This document shows, piece by piece, positions 8,609-18,297 of a stretch of DNA of 64,000 nucleotides. Within the stretch, counting starts at the first letter, position 1; every line of letters begins with the position of its first letter. A program made the translations under genes and the position numbers. Source of the stretch: CAIVAT01 sp037133475 (GTDB lineage Bacteria > Bacteroidota > Bacteroidia > Bacteroidales > FEN-979). Where the stretch lies: NCBI GenBank assembly GCA_037133475.1, contig JBAXOB010000004.1, positions 76,158-140,157 of the forward strand. The letters run 5' to 3'. The notes beneath the pieces were generated by a model. It did not search any database, was not told the DNA's origin, and was given only the letters and a program-made list of their open reading frames with translations.

Positions 8609-10672
8609 TCAATGTGAAAAAATCTTTGAAGACTGGCGGTACCCCTGCAGGTTTTTATACCATCCGGGATAGGTGGTGCCGGAACTCTCAGCCCATGAAT
8701 TGAATTTAAGATAGGCGGTATTGACCGCTGTCTTTTCAATGGGATAGCTGAACTTTTCCGCAATGTTCAGCACCCAGGGAAGGTTGTTGACGGTTTTGTA
8801 ATAGCGGCCCTGTGCAGGCTTGCTGTCATCATTGTCGGTTCCCAGCAATCCCGGGTCGGCTTTGTCGGTTGGCGGATGGTCAGGAAGATGTACCTCGCGC
8901 GAACGGTTTCCGTTGATGATGAGAAAGGGGTTGAACGGCGGGATCCCGGCCTGCGCCAGGGTAACAGGGGAGACCAGGGTAATCACGATTTTCAGGGTAT
9001 CCGGCGTCACATAGGCGGCGCCAGCCTGCGTATTGACGCCTGTCTGGCCCTGGCCGGGTGCGGGGAGCTGGTCAAATGCATCATCCGTGGCAACAATTAC
9101 CGCCTTGGCTTGTCCCGATTCGGTTTTATTGGCTGAAAGGCTGATGTAGCCATGTTTGAGGCTGGTTCCCGTAACGTTCAGGATTTTGTCGGGGGTCAAT
9201 GGCAGCTGGATCGCAAACCCGCTGTGATAGGCGGCCCCGATAGCCTCGGTGATGAGGGTGGCATCAATTTCAACTACCTTGTTCTGGGCATTGGTGACCT
9301 CATTGAATCGATAGGAGATCACCAGGTCGTTGAAGTCGTAGTCGCCCCGGCCGGGCCAAAGGTCTTCAAACACCAGCGAACCGAAACCGGTCTTCGACGG
9401 GGTGTAATTGTTGAAGGCTTTTAACGGGTCGAGGGGGTAATCATCTGAATTATCGGGAATCCCGTCATGGTCCTGGTCAACCACCGAGGTGGCTATCTGC
9501 GGCATGTTGTTGGTGTTGACAGAGGAGATCGGGTTGATGGTTAGATAGAGGACACCGTCGTTGAAATCATGGTCCGAACCCTGGTAGGCACCCTGGTCCT
9601 CAAAGGTGAAGAGCACCTGCTGGCGCGACACGTCCCGCTGCAGAACCATATGGTTCAGCATGGTCGGGTCGGTTGTGTTGAAGGCTGTTATCGAGTACCA
9701 TACATCACTGGTTGGTCCGACATAGGTTCCCTTCCCGTTCCAGCCGTGGGGCACCACGACCCAGCCGATCGATTTCCCGGCCGGGAAAATCCCCAGGTGC
9801 ACCTTGTTGCCCGGGTAGAGGCCTCCCCCGCTGCCATTGTTGCTCAGGTTCGGGAAAATGATATGAATGGTGTCAATAGCGGATGCCGATGCAGGTGGCT
9901 GGTTTGTGTGATAGGTAAAGTAACCCAGGCTGTTCATCCATCCTGCACCTTCGGTGATATAGGTCACATAGACATCACTGGTTGCCAGGATGTCAAGATT
10001 CTTGGGTACCTGGGCCGTAAACCATTCAGGATGATAGGCCGATTCATTTTTGTATTCAGGCAGGTCAGCATTCAGATCGTTCAGCAGGGTCTGGCTTACC
10101 GGGTCGTTTACCGCCATGAGGTTATTCGGCACGCCCTGTGTGTTATAGGTACTCATATACACCCATTTGACTGCATCCGGGCTCAGGATGGCATGGGCCT
10201 CCGCCGATTTTTCCGACACCGGCACCGGTGAGGTCCCGCCAAATTGTGCACTGACAACTCCTGCCGTGACCGGGAGTTCCATCTGGCGAATCAGTCCCAG
10301 GAAATTATTGAAGACCGTCACCTTTTCCATAGCGGCTGGCAATGCCGTCACGGTATTCCACATGCCATCGCTGCCGGTGATGCCACATGCCAGTGCGACG
10401 CCTCCCGAATCGGGGTTGGCGGTATACATGGTAAACCTTACCCCTGTGAGGGGATTGTCCATATTATCCTTCGCGGAGATGGAGACGGTTACATTGGTCG
10501 TGGTCGCCCAACCGAAGGTTGCCGGTACCTTCAGGTCGAAGATGCTTGTCGCGACAGGAACGACGGTAGCACTCTGTTTGTGGCAACCGGCGATCAATAA
10601 CGAAATGATCAGGAATCCCGGAATAATTTTATTCAATGGCAAGGGGCTTGTTAAAAAGGCTGGGAATTTCAT
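8609..10672 (-). CDS. LruC domain-containing lipoprotein
   Basis: About 687 aa from the ATG at 10672. The N-terminus is a lipoprotein signal peptide (PGFLIISLLIAGC, lipobox Cys near residue 29). The upstream in-frame ATG at 10717 falls inside the predicted promoter and is unlikely. An Ig-like domain with LKVPATFGWATTTNVTVSIS follows, then a domain of about 200 residues, and from about residue 330 the LruC/DUF4842 region with VLFTFEDQG, DHDGIPDNSDDYP (a Ca-binding thrombospondin-type motif) and GSLVFEDLWPGRGDYDFND repeats of acidic loops. LruC proteins are found in the envelopes of Bacteroidota and other aquatic bacteria; the role is not established. Confidence 0.87.
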   Translation of the reverse strand: MKFPAFLTSPLPLNKIIPGFLIISLLIAGCHKQSATVVPVATSIFDLKVPATFGWATTTNVTVSISAKDNMDNPLTGVRFTMYTANPDSGGVALACGITGSDGMWNTVTALPAAMEKVTVFNNFLGLIRQMELPVTAGVVSAQFGGTSPVPVSEKSAEAHAILSPDAVKWVYMSTYNTQGVPNNLMAVNDPVSQTLLNDLNADLPEYKNESAYHPEWFTAQVPKNLDILATSDVYVTYITEGAGWMNSLGYFTYHTNQPPASASAIDTIHIIFPNLSNNGSGGGLYPGNKVHLGIFPAGKSIGWVVVPHGWNGKGTYVGPTSDVWYSITAFNTTDPTMLNHMVLQRDVSRQQVLFTFEDQGAYQGSDHDFNDGVLYLTINPISSVNTNNMPQIATSVVDQDHDGIPDNSDDYPLDPLKAFNNYTPSKTGFGSLVFEDLWPGRGDYDFNDLVISYRFNEVTNAQNKVVEIDATLITEAIGAAYHSGFAIQLPLTPDKILNVTGTSLKHGYISLSANKTESGQAKAVIVATDDAFDQLPAPGQGQTGVNTQAGAAYVTPDTLKIVITLVSPVTLAQAGIPPFNPFLIINGNRSREVHLPDHPPTDKADPGLLGTDNDDSKPAQGRYYKTVNNLPWVLNIAEKFSYPIEKTAVNTAYLKFNSWAESSGTTYPGWYKNLQGYRQSSKIFSH

Positions 10673-10683
10673 GGCATTTTTAA

Positions 10684-10714
10684 CAAAGATACTCCTGTTT
10701 TCTCCCCTTTTCAA
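10684..10714 (-). promoter_or_regulatory. Promoter of the LruC gene (-33/-7)
   Basis: On the minus strand TTG (10712-10714) is followed after 20 bases by TATCTTTG (10684-10691). Transcription would begin only a few bases before the ATG at 10672, giving a very short leader. Confidence 0.6.
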
Positions 10715-10855
10715 CACGGAACTGAAAGATTCGAAAATATATCTTTAAGCATGATGTGCAATAACCCGTGTTCCATGCACCAGGTGAAGGTTTCCTTACA
10801 GCGATCCTGCATATTCCAAACAGATATCCATATTCAGCCGTTGGCGTTTTTTTCG

Positions 10856-10863
10856 TAATTTTG
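10856..10863 (+). promoter_or_regulatory. -7 promoter element before the adhesin
   Basis: TAATTTTG matches TAnnTTTG. It lies inside the longest possible reading frame of the adhesin, which argues that translation begins downstream of about 10870. Confidence 0.5.
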
Positions 10864-10884
10864 TGGCCTGATAGATCCCTCAAA

Positions 10885-13800
10885 TTGAAGCAAGTTTTCT
10901 TCTTCTCCCTCTTACTGGTTCTGGTTCCCTTTTTTTTACCCGCGCAAACAAATACCGATTTCTGGTTTGCGGCCCCGGAAGTTACCTCTGCCCACGGCGA
11001 CCAGCCTATCTATTTAAGACTGACCTCCTTCAGCCAGAGCGCCACCGTGGTTATTTCGGAACCGGCCAACACAGCGGCGAATTTTCCGCCGATGACGGTT
11101 AATATTCCAGCAAATGCAACGGTTGCCATCGATCTGACACCTTTCAAGGACCAGGTCGAATGCAAGCCGCCGAACACCGCGCTGAACCTTGGGTTATACA
11201 TCCATTCAGAGCACCCGATAACCGCCTATTATGAAGTGGCCAACACGGTCAACCCCGAAATATTCATCCTCAAGGGGAACAATGCCCTTGGCACCTCCTT
11301 TTACATCCCTTCACAGGATGTGCTGTACAATGAAACCTCGCTGAATCCCAAGGCCTGGAATACATTCGACATCATTGCAACGGAGGATAATACAACCGTA
11401 ACCATCGTGCCAAGAAAGTCCATCGTTGGTCATGGGGCCGGCGTATCGTTCTCCGTTACGCTGAACAAGGGGCAGGTTTACAGTGCCCAGGCTACCGGGC
11501 AGCAGGGGGTCGAACACCTGATGGGGTCGGTGGTTACCTCCGATAAGCCGGTGGCCATCACGATGAAGGATGATTCGGACCGGTATCCCGGGCAGATGTG
11601 CTATGACCTGACAGGTGACCAGATCGTGCCGGTTTCCATCATCGGAAACGAGTATATTGTCGTCCGCGGAAGTACCAACAGTACCGTGAATGACTGGGTA
11701 TTTGTCACCGGTACGGTCAGCAATACGCAGGTCAGCGTAAACGGGAGCGTGGCGGCAACGGTCAATGCAGGAGAAACCTATCATTTCAACATGACTGCCG
11801 GCAACCTGTGTACATCGGTTCAGGCTGACCATCCCGTTTACCTGCTGCATTTAACCGGCTACGGCTGTGAAACAGGTTCAGCGCTGCTGCCTGCAATCGG
11901 CTGTACAGGCTCCACCCAGGTTGCCTTTACCAGGACCACCTCCTATACCTTTGAGATGATCATCCTGACCAAGGCGGGGGCCCAGGGGTTTTTCACCCTC
12001 GACGGGAGTTCAACGCTGGTGACCGCGGCCATGTTTTCACCCGTCCCGGGGAATCCTGCCTATGTTTATACGAAGATCACCTTTCCGGTCAGCACCCTGC
12101 CGGTGGGGGCCCATATGCTTTCCAACTCCATGGATGTCTTCCACATGGGAATCATCCATACTTATGATGCAGGGCAATCGGGATGTTCATACGGCTATTT
12201 TTCAGATTTTGCCAGCCTTAACCTGGGATCCGACCAGCTGGTCTGCGCCGGCACCAATGTCACCTTCGATGCCGGGCCAAACCGGCAGAGTTACGCCTGG
12301 TTTTTCAATGGCACTCCCTATGCAACAGGCACACAGACGATCAACGTAAGTAACCCGGGAAGCTATTCCGTAACGGTCGATGATCACGGATGTATATTGT
12401 CGGACACAGTGCAGCTTGACAACTACCCCTTCATCACCCCTGTGATAAACGGGATTACAGGTTTTTGCCAGGGTGCGTCGCAGCCAATTAGTGTAACACC
12501 GGCATACAGTTCCTATCTCTGGAGCACCGGGGCAACCACCCAGTCGGTCACGGTCAGCGCCACTGGCGATTACAGTGTTACCGTGACCGATAACAACACC
12601 TGCAGTCACACCGCTTCCGTTGCCGTCACGGTTCACCCGTTGCCTGTTGTAACACTTGTTCAGCCTGCAACCACCTGTGCAAACCTTCCCCCCTACGCGC
12701 TAACCGGTGGCAGCCCGGCCGGGGGTACCTATTCCGGGCCCGGGGTCAATTCAACAACAGGTTTTTTTGATCCCTCTTCGGGTATCGGAGCGCACCTGGT
12801 CACCTATACCTACACCGATGCCTTTGGCTGCAGTGCGGCAACCTCCAAAACGCTTACAGTCAACCCCCTGCCAACTGTTCAGCTGGCAGCCCAGCCTTCG
12901 GTATGCATCTCGGCCTCTCCCTTTGCGCTCACCGGGGGATCCCCCGCGGGTGGAATCTATTCAGGCCCCGGGGTCAATTCCGGCACCGGCATGTTCACCC
13001 CCTCCTCCGGGGCAGGGGCGCACCTGGTCACCTATACCTACACCGACGCCAGCCTTTGCAGCAATACTGCCACCGCCACGCTTACCGTTAACCCGCTTCC
13101 CGTCGTTCAGCTGGCAGCCCAGCCATCGGTATGCATCTCGGCTGCTCCCTTTGCGCTAAGCGGGGGTACACCTGTGGGAGGAGTCTATTCTGGACTGGGA
13201 GTGAATTCGGGAACCGGCATATTCACCCCCGCTTCCGGTGCAGGATCGCACAATATCATCTACACCTATACCGACCCGAACGGCTGCACAAATGCAGCCA
13301 TCAAGGCATTGGTCGTCTATGCGCTGCCGGTGATCACCATGCTGGGTCAGGACGGGACCTGTGTTTCCGCCCCGCCCTTCCAGCTTACCTGCGGTTCCCC
13401 TGCCGGTGGAACCTATTCCGGGCCGGGTGTCAATTCAGGAACCGGTGTTTTCAACCCGGCGTCAGGGATCGGGCAACATATGATCACCTATACCTACACC
13501 GACAGCCATGGTTGTACCAACACCTCCTCCAAGATACTCACCGTATATGCCGCCCCTGATGTACAGATGGCCCCCATGGCACCTGTGTGCATCTCGGCAC
13601 CACCATTCCTGCTCACAGGCGGGACCCCGGCAGGCGGCATCTATTCGGGAACCGGTGTCAATTCAGGAACCAGCTATTTCGATCCCGCCTCTGGCGCGGG
13701 GTCCCATTTGATTTCCTACTCTTATACCGATGGCTTCAACTGCTCGGGCAACGCCTCCGGGGTTATCGTGGTTAACCTGCTTCCCGTGGCCCAGCTGCAG

Positions 13801-16281
13801 GACCAGGCGGCCTTATGCGCCTCCGATCCTCCATTTGCTTTGACCGGTGGCTCCCCTGCAGGAGGTACCTATTCCGGCACTGGCGTCAACTCCGGCACGG
13901 GCTATTTCGATCCGGCTGCAGCCGCCGCTAGCAACCTGATAACCTATACCTATACCGATGCAAACGGATGTTCCGACGCCGCCTCCAAATTACTGGCCGT
14001 CAACCCCGTGCCGGTAGTATTGTTTACAGCTCCCGATGAGGCCTGTGTCTCGGCCCCGCCCATACTGTTGAACGGCGGCTCCCCGGCAGGAGGGGTCTAT
14101 TCCGGGCAGGGGGTCAACTCCGCCACATCCTATTTCGACCCGGCTTCCGGGGCCGGTCCCCACCTGATCACCTATACCTATACCAGTTCCAACAATTGTG
14201 TCAGTTCGGCTTTCAAAACAATTACCGTAAACCCGCTACCCTTGGTTCAGCTCATCGGGCAGGATGCCGCCTGCATCTCCACGCCCCCATTCCTGTTAAC
14301 CTGCGGACTGCCGGCTGGCGGGACATACAGCGGCCCTGGCGTCAACTCCGGTACGGGATATTTCGATCCCTCCTCCGGTACCGGCCCCCACACGATCACC
14401 TATACCTATACCGATCCCGCCGGCTGTTCCGGCACCGCCTCCAGAGTCATCAATGTCTATGCATTACCCGCAGTGCAGCTTGCAACACAGCCGTCAGTCT
14501 GCATTTCAGCGCCTGCCTTTTCACTCACGGGTGGAACACCGGCCGGAGGCACCTATGCCGGCACCGGCGTTAATCCGGGCACCGGTTTCTTTGATCCTGC
14601 AACAGGGGCCGGGAGCTACCTGATCAGCTACCTGTTTACCGATGCAAACGGCTGCAGTAACAGCGCCGGCTCGACGCTTACTGTTAATGCGTTGCCTGTG
14701 GTGGCCCTTGCCGATCAGGCAGGGGTTTGTGTCTCAGCCCCGCCATTTCCGCTTACGGGAGGAACCCCGGCAGGAGGCGTCTATTCCGGTCCGGGCGTAA
14801 ACTCCGTGACATCCTATTTTGACCCGGCCTCGGGCACCGGGGTACATCCTGTAACCTTTACCTGTACCGATGCCCACGGTTGCACCAACGCCGTCACCAA
14901 AGACCTTACTGTCAACCCGCTGCCGGCAGTCCAGCTTTCCCCGCAGCCTTCGGTTTGTATAACGGCACCCCCCCTGGCCTTAACCGGGGGAACCCCCACG
15001 GGAGGCACCTATTCCGGTCAGGGAGTCATCCCTGCTACGGGGATCTTCAACCCCTCCTCCGGGGCAGGCAGTCACCCGATCACCTATACTTATGCCGATG
15101 GCAACAGTTGCGCCGGTTCGGCAACCTCTACGCTAACCGTTATCCCGCTGCCGCTGCCCACGGGAACCGTGAGCGGGCCCGGGCTGGTATGTGAAGCAGC
15201 CCGGAATATTCCCGTTCTGCTCAGTGGTGCCGACCCGCTGGCAACCTCCTTCAACTGGGAAATCAGCCCGGCGAATGCGGGAACCATCACCGGAAACACG
15301 GCGTCAGCATCGATTTCATTCAACCCTGGTTTTTCAGGAGTTTCCACCATCAGGTTCAGCCCGGTCAGCAATTGCGGGACTGGAAACTTTTCGGGATACA
15401 CAACCATATCGGTCAATCCAGTTCCCCCAGTCACCCTTCAATCGTGCATCGACCCGGTTACCACCCGGGGTGCCAAACCCTTCCGGCTGAAAGGAGGTCT
15501 GCCTGCCGGGGGCATTTACAGTATCGACGGGACACAGCTGCCCACCGGCATCCTCGACCCTTCGACCCTCAGCGCCAGTCCCCCCGATCACGTCATCTCC
15601 TATACCTATACCAACGTGTTTAATTGCGTGGTCAGCAAAACCCAGACTTTAAAGGTTAACAACAGTTCAAACTTCGCATGTAAAAACATCCTGACCGATA
15701 TCCGTGACCTGAGCACTTACCCTACCTTTGAAATTGTGACCGGTGCGATTCACCGCTGCTGGATGTCGGTTAACCTGAATTACGGCGCTTACATCACCGA
15801 CAAGGTCGCCCAAACCGACAACTGCACCGCCGAGAAATACTGCCAGGGGAACGATGCTGCAAAATGTACCGAAGCGGGAGGGTTTTACCAGTGGGACGAA
15901 CTGATGACCTACCTGCCCGCCGACAATGCCTCCGCCGAAGGAGAACAGGGATTATGCCCCCCCGAATGGCATGTTGCCACCGAGGCCGAATGGACGGAAC
16001 TGATCAGCTATTACCTGGGTCCCGGGCTCGCAGGCTGGACGATTTCCGACCCCATTCCCCCCGAAGGATTTCATGCTAAAACCCGGGGAGTTTTATATCA
16101 GAATTTTTCATGGGATTTCCTCCCTCCCGGACTTTCAGCCTCCCTTTTCTGGACCTCTACGGTAAGTCCAGCAGGCGACTCCCGGATATTCAGCCACGGT
16201 GTGAACGGGATCAGTCCAAGTGTTTCAAAATACTCCTCGCTACGGAGCAATGCCTTCCCTGTTAGATGTGTGAAGGATTGA
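10885..16281 (+). CDS. Giant repeat adhesin: IgGFc-binding-like N-terminus, 11 Ig-like repeats, FISUMP C-terminus
   Basis: About 1798 aa from a TTG at 10885 that directly precedes a signal peptide (KQVFFFSLLLVLVPFFLPAQ); an ATG at 10768 is in frame but lies before the -7 element. Domains in order: IgGFc-binding-like region (about 370 residues, NTDFWFAAPEV to FHMGIIHTYDAG); two PKD/Ig-like domains with SYAW and YSSYLWSTGAT motifs; eleven repeats of about 76 residues with core GG[ST]PAGGxYSGxGVNS and a closing LVTYTYTDxxGC; one PKD-like domain (FNWEISPANAG); one degenerate repeat; and a FISUMP domain (CWMSVNLNYGAY, YQWDELMTYLP, GLCPPEWHVATEAEW, FWTSTVSPAG). No T9SS sorting domain is visible at the end, which is odd for so large a surface protein. 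Role: adhesion or binding of extracellular polymers, by family. Confidence 0.85.
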   Translation: MKQVFFFSLLLVLVPFFLPAQTNTDFWFAAPEVTSAHGDQPIYLRLTSFSQSATVVISEPANTAANFPPMTVNIPANATVAIDLTPFKDQVECKPPNTALNLGLYIHSEHPITAYYEVANTVNPEIFILKGNNALGTSFYIPSQDVLYNETSLNPKAWNTFDIIATEDNTTVTIVPRKSIVGHGAGVSFSVTLNKGQVYSAQATGQQGVEHLMGSVVTSDKPVAITMKDDSDRYPGQMCYDLTGDQIVPVSIIGNEYIVVRGSTNSTVNDWVFVTGTVSNTQVSVNGSVAATVNAGETYHFNMTAGNLCTSVQADHPVYLLHLTGYGCETGSALLPAIGCTGSTQVAFTRTTSYTFEMIILTKAGAQGFFTLDGSSTLVTAAMFSPVPGNPAYVYTKITFPVSTLPVGAHMLSNSMDVFHMGIIHTYDAGQSGCSYGYFSDFASLNLGSDQLVCAGTNVTFDAGPNRQSYAWFFNGTPYATGTQTINVSNPGSYSVTVDDHGCILSDTVQLDNYPFITPVINGITGFCQGASQPISVTPAYSSYLWSTGATTQSVTVSATGDYSVTVTDNNTCSHTASVAVTVHPLPVVTLVQPATTCANLPPYALTGGSPAGGTYSGPGVNSTTGFFDPSSGIGAHLVTYTYTDAFGCSAATSKTLTVNPLPTVQLAAQPSVCISASPFALTGGSPAGGIYSGPGVNSGTGMFTPSSGAGAHLVTYTYTDASLCSNTATATLTVNPLPVVQLAAQPSVCISAAPFALSGGTPVGGVYSGLGVNSGTGIFTPASGAGSHNIIYTYTDPNGCTNAAIKALVVYALPVITMLGQDGTCVSAPPFQLTCGSPAGGTYSGPGVNSGTGVFNPASGIGQHMITYTYTDSHGCTNTSSKILTVYAAPDVQMAPMAPVCISAPPFLLTGGTPAGGIYSGTGVNSGTSYFDPASGAGSHLISYSYTDGFNCSGNASGVIVVNLLPVAQLQDQAALCASDPPFALTGGSPAGGTYSGTGVNSGTGYFDPAAAAASNLITYTYTDANGCSDAASKLLAVNPVPVVLFTAPDEACVSAPPILLNGGSPAGGVYSGQGVNSATSYFDPASGAGPHLITYTYTSSNNCVSSAFKTITVNPLPLVQLIGQDAACISTPPFLLTCGLPAGGTYSGPGVNSGTGYFDPSSGTGPHTITYTYTDPAGCSGTASRVINVYALPAVQLATQPSVCISAPAFSLTGGTPAGGTYAGTGVNPGTGFFDPATGAGSYLISYLFTDANGCSNSAGSTLTVNALPVVALADQAGVCVSAPPFPLTGGTPAGGVYSGPGVNSVTSYFDPASGTGVHPVTFTCTDAHGCTNAVTKDLTVNPLPAVQLSPQPSVCITAPPLALTGGTPTGGTYSGQGVIPATGIFNPSSGAGSHPITYTYADGNSCAGSATSTLTVIPLPLPTGTVSGPGLVCEAARNIPVLLSGADPLATSFNWEISPANAGTITGNTASASISFNPGFSGVSTIRFSPVSNCGTGNFSGYTTISVNPVPPVTLQSCIDPVTTRGAKPFRLKGGLPAGGIYSIDGTQLPTGILDPSTLSASPPDHVISYTYTNVFNCVVSKTQTLKVNNSSNFACKNILTDIRDLSTYPTFEIVTGAIHRCWMSVNLNYGAYITDKVAQTDNCTAEKYCQGNDAAKCTEAGGFYQWDELMTYLPADNASAEGEQGLCPPEWHVATEAEWTELISYYLGPGLAGWTISDPIPPEGFHAKTRGVLYQNFSWDFLPPGLSASLFWTSTVSPAGDSRIFSHGVNGISPSVSKYSSLRSNAFPVRCVKD
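12637..15153 (+). repeat. Eleven in-frame coding repeats of about 228 bases
   Basis: Each unit encodes LPVVQL..QPSVCISAPP, then an LTGG[ST]PAGG core, a YSGxGVNSGTGxFDP segment and a TYTYTD.NGCS closing strand. The units differ by scattered substitutions, so the array expanded some time ago. A twelfth, degenerate copy follows a PKD-like spacer near 15480-15660. Confidence 0.9.
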
Positions 16282-16300
16282 GATTATACCTTTAAAAGTT

Positions 16301-16421
16301 AATGCAGGAATGCGGGAATGCAGGAATGCGGGAATGTTGGAATGCAGGAATGCAGGAATGCAGGAATGTTGGAATGCAGGAATGCAGGAATGCGGGAATG
16401 CAGGAATGCAGACAATGCAGA
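16301..16421. repeat. 8-base minisatellite (AATGCAGG)n
   Basis: About 15 copies of AATGCAGG with variants AATGCGGG and AATGTTGG run head to tail straight after the adhesin gene (stop at 16281). It is intergenic. Because the unit length is not a multiple of 3, any reading frame through it cycles every 8 residues; I do not call a gene here. Confidence 0.95.
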
Positions 16422-16614
16422 CTCTCGCCAGGCTCCTTGCCGGGTTTCACGGGGTGATGGGCTGTGGCCCGACAACGGCAGTTTAGGCCGGCGTTCGTGC
16501 GGACCACTGCGGAACCTACATTTATTCGGTTCCTGACGTGGAAAAATGGTTTGATGAATTAAGAAAGAAAAAGTAGCGGAGGAGGAACTGTCCTTTGCTG
16601 CCTCCCGGCCAGGT

Positions 16615-17322
16615 TCATTCACTGATGGTGAAGGTTCTCCTGACATCTTTTGTCCCTACGTACCAGTAAAATTTACCGGGACGAAGGAATTTTATCGGGA
16701 CCCTGTATTCCCTGATCCCGGGTTTGATCCCCCTCCAGAATACCATCTTATCCTGCACTTCCGAATAGATGTAAAAATTGGTAAAGGAATCGGTTTTCTG
16801 TTTCCAGTTGAATAAAATATCATCCTTCCTGGTTAAGGCAATCCCGTCGGCCGGATCAACAAGTTCAATGACCTCCGGTGCCGTTTCAACAGGATTATCA
16901 ACGGCAGGGAGAACAGTAGTGCTTTCATGCTGCGGAGGCGCAGGGGTCCTGATACCGGTGGTTTCCGCAGGTTGTTCCTCCTGGGTAACAGGATCGGGAT
17001 GAAACGAAGAGCGGTGATTAAAAACAAAGACCGAAATCCCGACGAACGCGATAAAGATGGCGCCCCAGACAAAATATCCTGATTTTGGGAGATGGATTTT
17101 TTTCTTCTCAGGTAAAATCTCGGGAACCACCGTAAATTTCTTCTCATATTCGAGTTTTCCCGCTTCACTCATCATCTCGGGAAAGGTCTTCATGAGCCTG
17201 TATTTCCTGGCAAACTCGCGGTCGTCGCCAAGCCTGGCCTCAAAACTCCTGACCTCCGCATCGGAAAGATTCCCCAGCAGGTATTTTTCAATAAGATCGT
17301 TGTCAACGGGGTCGAGGCTCAT
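16615..17322 (-). CDS. Single-pass membrane protein with anti-sigma-like N-terminus
   Basis: 235 aa. The first 50 residues (DNDLIEKYLLGNLSDAEVRSFEARLGDDREFARKYR) resemble the helical cytoplasmic domain found in many Bacteroidota anti-sigma-like membrane proteins, without zinc ligands. One membrane helix is at about 85-103 (YFVWGAIFIAFVGISVFVF). A Pro/Thr-rich linker leads to a C-terminal Ig/fibronectin-like domain (IELVDPADGIALTRKDDILFNW ... FYWYVGTKDVRRTFTIS) expected in the periplasm. A -7-like TACCTTTG on this strand (17375-17382) lies 53 bases upstream. No sigma gene is adjacent. I do not recognise a named family. Confidence 0.7.
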   Translation of the reverse strand: MSLDPVDNDLIEKYLLGNLSDAEVRSFEARLGDDREFARKYRLMKTFPEMMSEAGKLEYEKKFTVVPEILPEKKKIHLPKSGYFVWGAIFIAFVGISVFVFNHRSSFHPDPVTQEEQPAETTGIRTPAPPQHESTTVLPAVDNPVETAPEVIELVDPADGIALTRKDDILFNWKQKTDSFTNFYIYSEVQDKMVFWRGIKPGIREYRVPIKFLRPGKFYWYVGTKDVRRTFTISE

Positions 17323-17477
17323 TCAGCTTGGATAACAGGAATCTCGCCTGGATTTATGAAGCGATTTCCCATTCCAAAGGTACTAAAATGATATCAACCT
17401 GCGCTAAATCCCTGGCAGGAAAAATTTTGTGAAATCGAAAAGCCGCCGATCCTCTATTGGCGGTGTATTCCCAACTC

Positions 17478-18194
17478 TTAGTTGATGCGGGTCAGGGAAG
17501 ATGGATTGTGAAATTTCTGCAGCACACCAACCCGCGTTTCAACAAGGACGGCATGCGCCAGGGAGAATTCATTGTCTAGCTCCCCGGCAGTCTCCAGGAA
17601 GATACGGTTGTATCCCCCGATGGAGGCAATTAAGGTATCTAACCGGTTGGCCTTCCCGATCCAGATATACTGCTGGTTCCTTTCTCCCGCAAAGTCAAGG
17701 CTCAGTTTCCCGATCCTGCAGCTGTCGGCATGAAATAGCCTTACCTGCTTGCCCCGGAGAGAAAGGTCCTTCAGGTTCAATCCGATTATATGGACCTTCG
17801 AACAATTTTCCAGGAGAAGCGCATGAATTACAGGTAGCGTAATCCTGACCGGTTCATCAGAGGCTTTAAGTCTCCGCAGGCATAACCTTGATTGACCATT
17901 TCCCGAATCAGACCAGCTGCAGCTCCACACCCGGGGATCGGAAAGGACATTCAGCTGCTCTCCTCCCGCAATGTTGATGACCGTGGTGCCATCACCGGTG
18001 ATGGATAACCCGTTGACCGGGATAGGATAACTTATTTTCCGGCTTTCCGGGATTTGATGGCGCGACTGTGCAAAACGGGGGCTCCTGCCCTGCCGGTAGC
18101 TGTTGATGGCCGAAGCGGCAAGCCAGCCCAGGAGGAGTATCCAGCCTGTTGCCAGGCAAAGGCCGCATACGAGAGAAATCTTGCTCTTTTTCAT
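17478..18194 (-). CDS. Membrane-anchored protein of unknown function in the GntR-ABC operon
   Basis: 238 aa from the ATG at 18194 (MKKSKISLVCGLCLATGW); an in-frame ATG at 18257 is less likely. One N-terminal membrane helix or uncleaved signal, then a region rich in short beta strands with recurring hydrophobic positions (ITLPVIHALLLENCSKVHIIGLNLKDLSLRGKQVRLF...), suggestive of a right-handed beta-helix like the putative auto-transporter adhesin head domain (DUF2807), but the match is not firm. It lies 103 bases after the GntR gene on the same strand and is probably the last gene of that operon. Confidence 0.6.
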   Translation of the reverse strand: MKKSKISLVCGLCLATGWILLLGWLAASAINSYRQGRSPRFAQSRHQIPESRKISYPIPVNGLSITGDGTTVINIAGGEQLNVLSDPRVWSCSWSDSGNGQSRLCLRRLKASDEPVRITLPVIHALLLENCSKVHIIGLNLKDLSLRGKQVRLFHADSCRIGKLSLDFAGERNQQYIWIGKANRLDTLIASIGGYNRIFLETAGELDNEFSLAHAVLVETRVGVLQKFHNPSSLTRIN

Positions 18195-18297
18195 GTGATA
18201 ACATTTATTTTTTCTGGACACATGGAATAGCCATAAATTATCATTCACGGTTTGCATGAACGTTGTGTTTATGGCAATTTCATAATAGTTCCTGTTA

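Noticed and set aside
16292..16646. Reading frames through the AATGCAGG array giving HSCIPAFLHS-type repeats
   Set aside because: An 8-base repeat yields open 8-residue periodic translations in several frames; nothing outside the repeat supports a protein.
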